Source of the DNA: Opitutales bacterium
GTDB lineage: Bacteria; Verrucomicrobiota; Verrucomicrobiae; Opitutales; CAG-312
Reading direction: 5' to 3'
DNA length: 5,680 bases
Assembly (NCBI GenBank): GCA_017623955.1
Contig: JAGAOA010000074.1
Coordinates: 1 to 5,680 of the forward strand
Of the stretch, positions 5,446 through 5,680 are shown in pieces (position 1 is the stretch's first letter; each line of letters begins with the position of its first letter). Position numbers and translations under genes: made by a program. The notes beneath the pieces were generated by a model. The model was given only the letters and a program-made list of their open reading frames with translations. It had not been told where the DNA came from and ran no database searches.

Positions 5446-5455
5446 TGTCTAACAC
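5446..5455 (+). repeat. TGTCTAACAC, motif copy 5 (unpaired)
   Basis: Identical to motif copy 1 (5091-5100) over ten bases and preceded by five more T residues. No facing GTTRRRY is found in the 225 bp to its right, so if it is one end of an attC-like site the other end is lost or outside the window. Confidence 0.45.
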
Positions 5456-5542
5456 TTTAAGTTATATTATTTTATTTCATAGACGTTTTTTGTTATACAA
5501 AATTTGAAAAATATATAGCATCAATTAAAAGATTTTATATTA

Positions 5543-5680
5543 TTATATCGATTTCTCTAGTTTTGCTATTATTTCATTTAATACAATAAAAAGCTCAGAA
5601 CATTTCGAAGAAAGTCTATTGTGAAAATCTATTAATAATGCCTTATCACAAGAAGGATTTGGCTGGTGTTCTGGGAATAC
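5543..5680 (-). CDS. Unrecognised protein, C-terminal 45 residues (enters from right edge)
   Basis: A minus-strand frame is open from the window edge to the TAA at 5545-5543. It reads VFPEHQPNPSCDKALLIDF, then HNRLSSKCSELFIVL and ends NEIIAKLEKSI. Forty-five sense codons without a stop in such AT-rich DNA, together with balanced amino acid use, argue for a real gene. The last 30 residues would form an amphipathic helix or coiled coil. I do not recognise the family; its start lies outside the window. It converges on the helix-turn-helix ORF, with the hairpin at 5280-5314 as the probable shared terminator. Confidence 0.5.
   Translation of the reverse strand, partial: VFPEHQPNPSCDKALLIDFHNRLSSKCSELFIVLNEIIAKLEKSI

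Larger units (their letters stand above)
5064..5542. other. 479-bp gene-free region rich in inverted repeats
   Basis: I see no credible coding frame on either strand between the helix-turn-helix ORF and the edge gene. The stretch is AT-rich with one GC-rich islet (5207-5230). It holds five copies of a GTCTAAC-type motif, at least four hairpin-forming sequences and two related ~44-bp elements, described in separate entries. From 5456 to 5542 I see only AT-rich DNA with no clear signal. Confidence 0.65.

Noticed and set aside
5088..5455. CRISPR array
   Set aside because: The repeated unit is only 7-10 bp, occurs in both orientations and has irregular spacing; there are no uniform spacers or cas genes.

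Overview
The window is AT-rich bacterial DNA. It carries two full-length genes, both on the minus strand, with gene remnants and structured non-coding DNA around and between them. A glutaminyl-tRNA synthetase, two Sec/SPII lipoprotein signal peptides and a large right-handed beta-helix polysaccharidase-like lipoprotein suggest a Gram-negative, glycan-degrading organism. A low-GC gut or host-associated member of the Verrucomicrobiota/Lentisphaerota group would fit, but that placement is tentative because no phylogenetic marker was compared.

Region 1-1850 (minus strand): a strong sigma70-type promoter (TTGACA, 17 nt, GATAAT) drives glnS. The start of a second lipoprotein gene lies 20 nt downstream of glnS with a good Shine-Dalgarno sequence and runs off the left edge, so the two probably form an operon. 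Region 1851-2261: no intact gene. It holds an open but start-less tail resembling the C-terminus of a DNA methyltransferase, a 24-25 bp imperfect tandem duplication, and a perfectly palindromic terminator that ends the beta-helix gene. Region 2262-4403 (minus): a 713-residue lipoprotein with a parallel beta-helix fold, whose motifs resemble GH141-type glycoside hydrolases. Region 4404-5063: a 97-codon fragment with two TPR-like repeats (minus), then a divergent 83-codon helix-turn-helix ORF (plus) resembling the C-terminal tail of serine recombinases.

Region 5064-5542 has no gene but is the most unusual part. The 7-mer GTCTAAC/GTTAGAC, or its 6-mer core, occurs at five places. Facing copies form one 95-bp site whose ends match the integron attC consensus (RYYYAAC ... 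GTTRRRY), one 35-nt perfect hairpin with A and T tracts, and one near-fused palindrome. A GC-rich hairpin and two related ~44-bp elements lie among them. At the right edge (5543-5680, minus) is the C-terminal end of an unrecognised gene.

Overall, two stable genes (glnS and the beta-helix lipoprotein) flank and adjoin stretches that look like decayed mobile or accessory DNA. The attC-like site and its associated repeat family are the best candidate for something undescribed. No integrase or intact mobile element is visible, so this remains a hypothesis.
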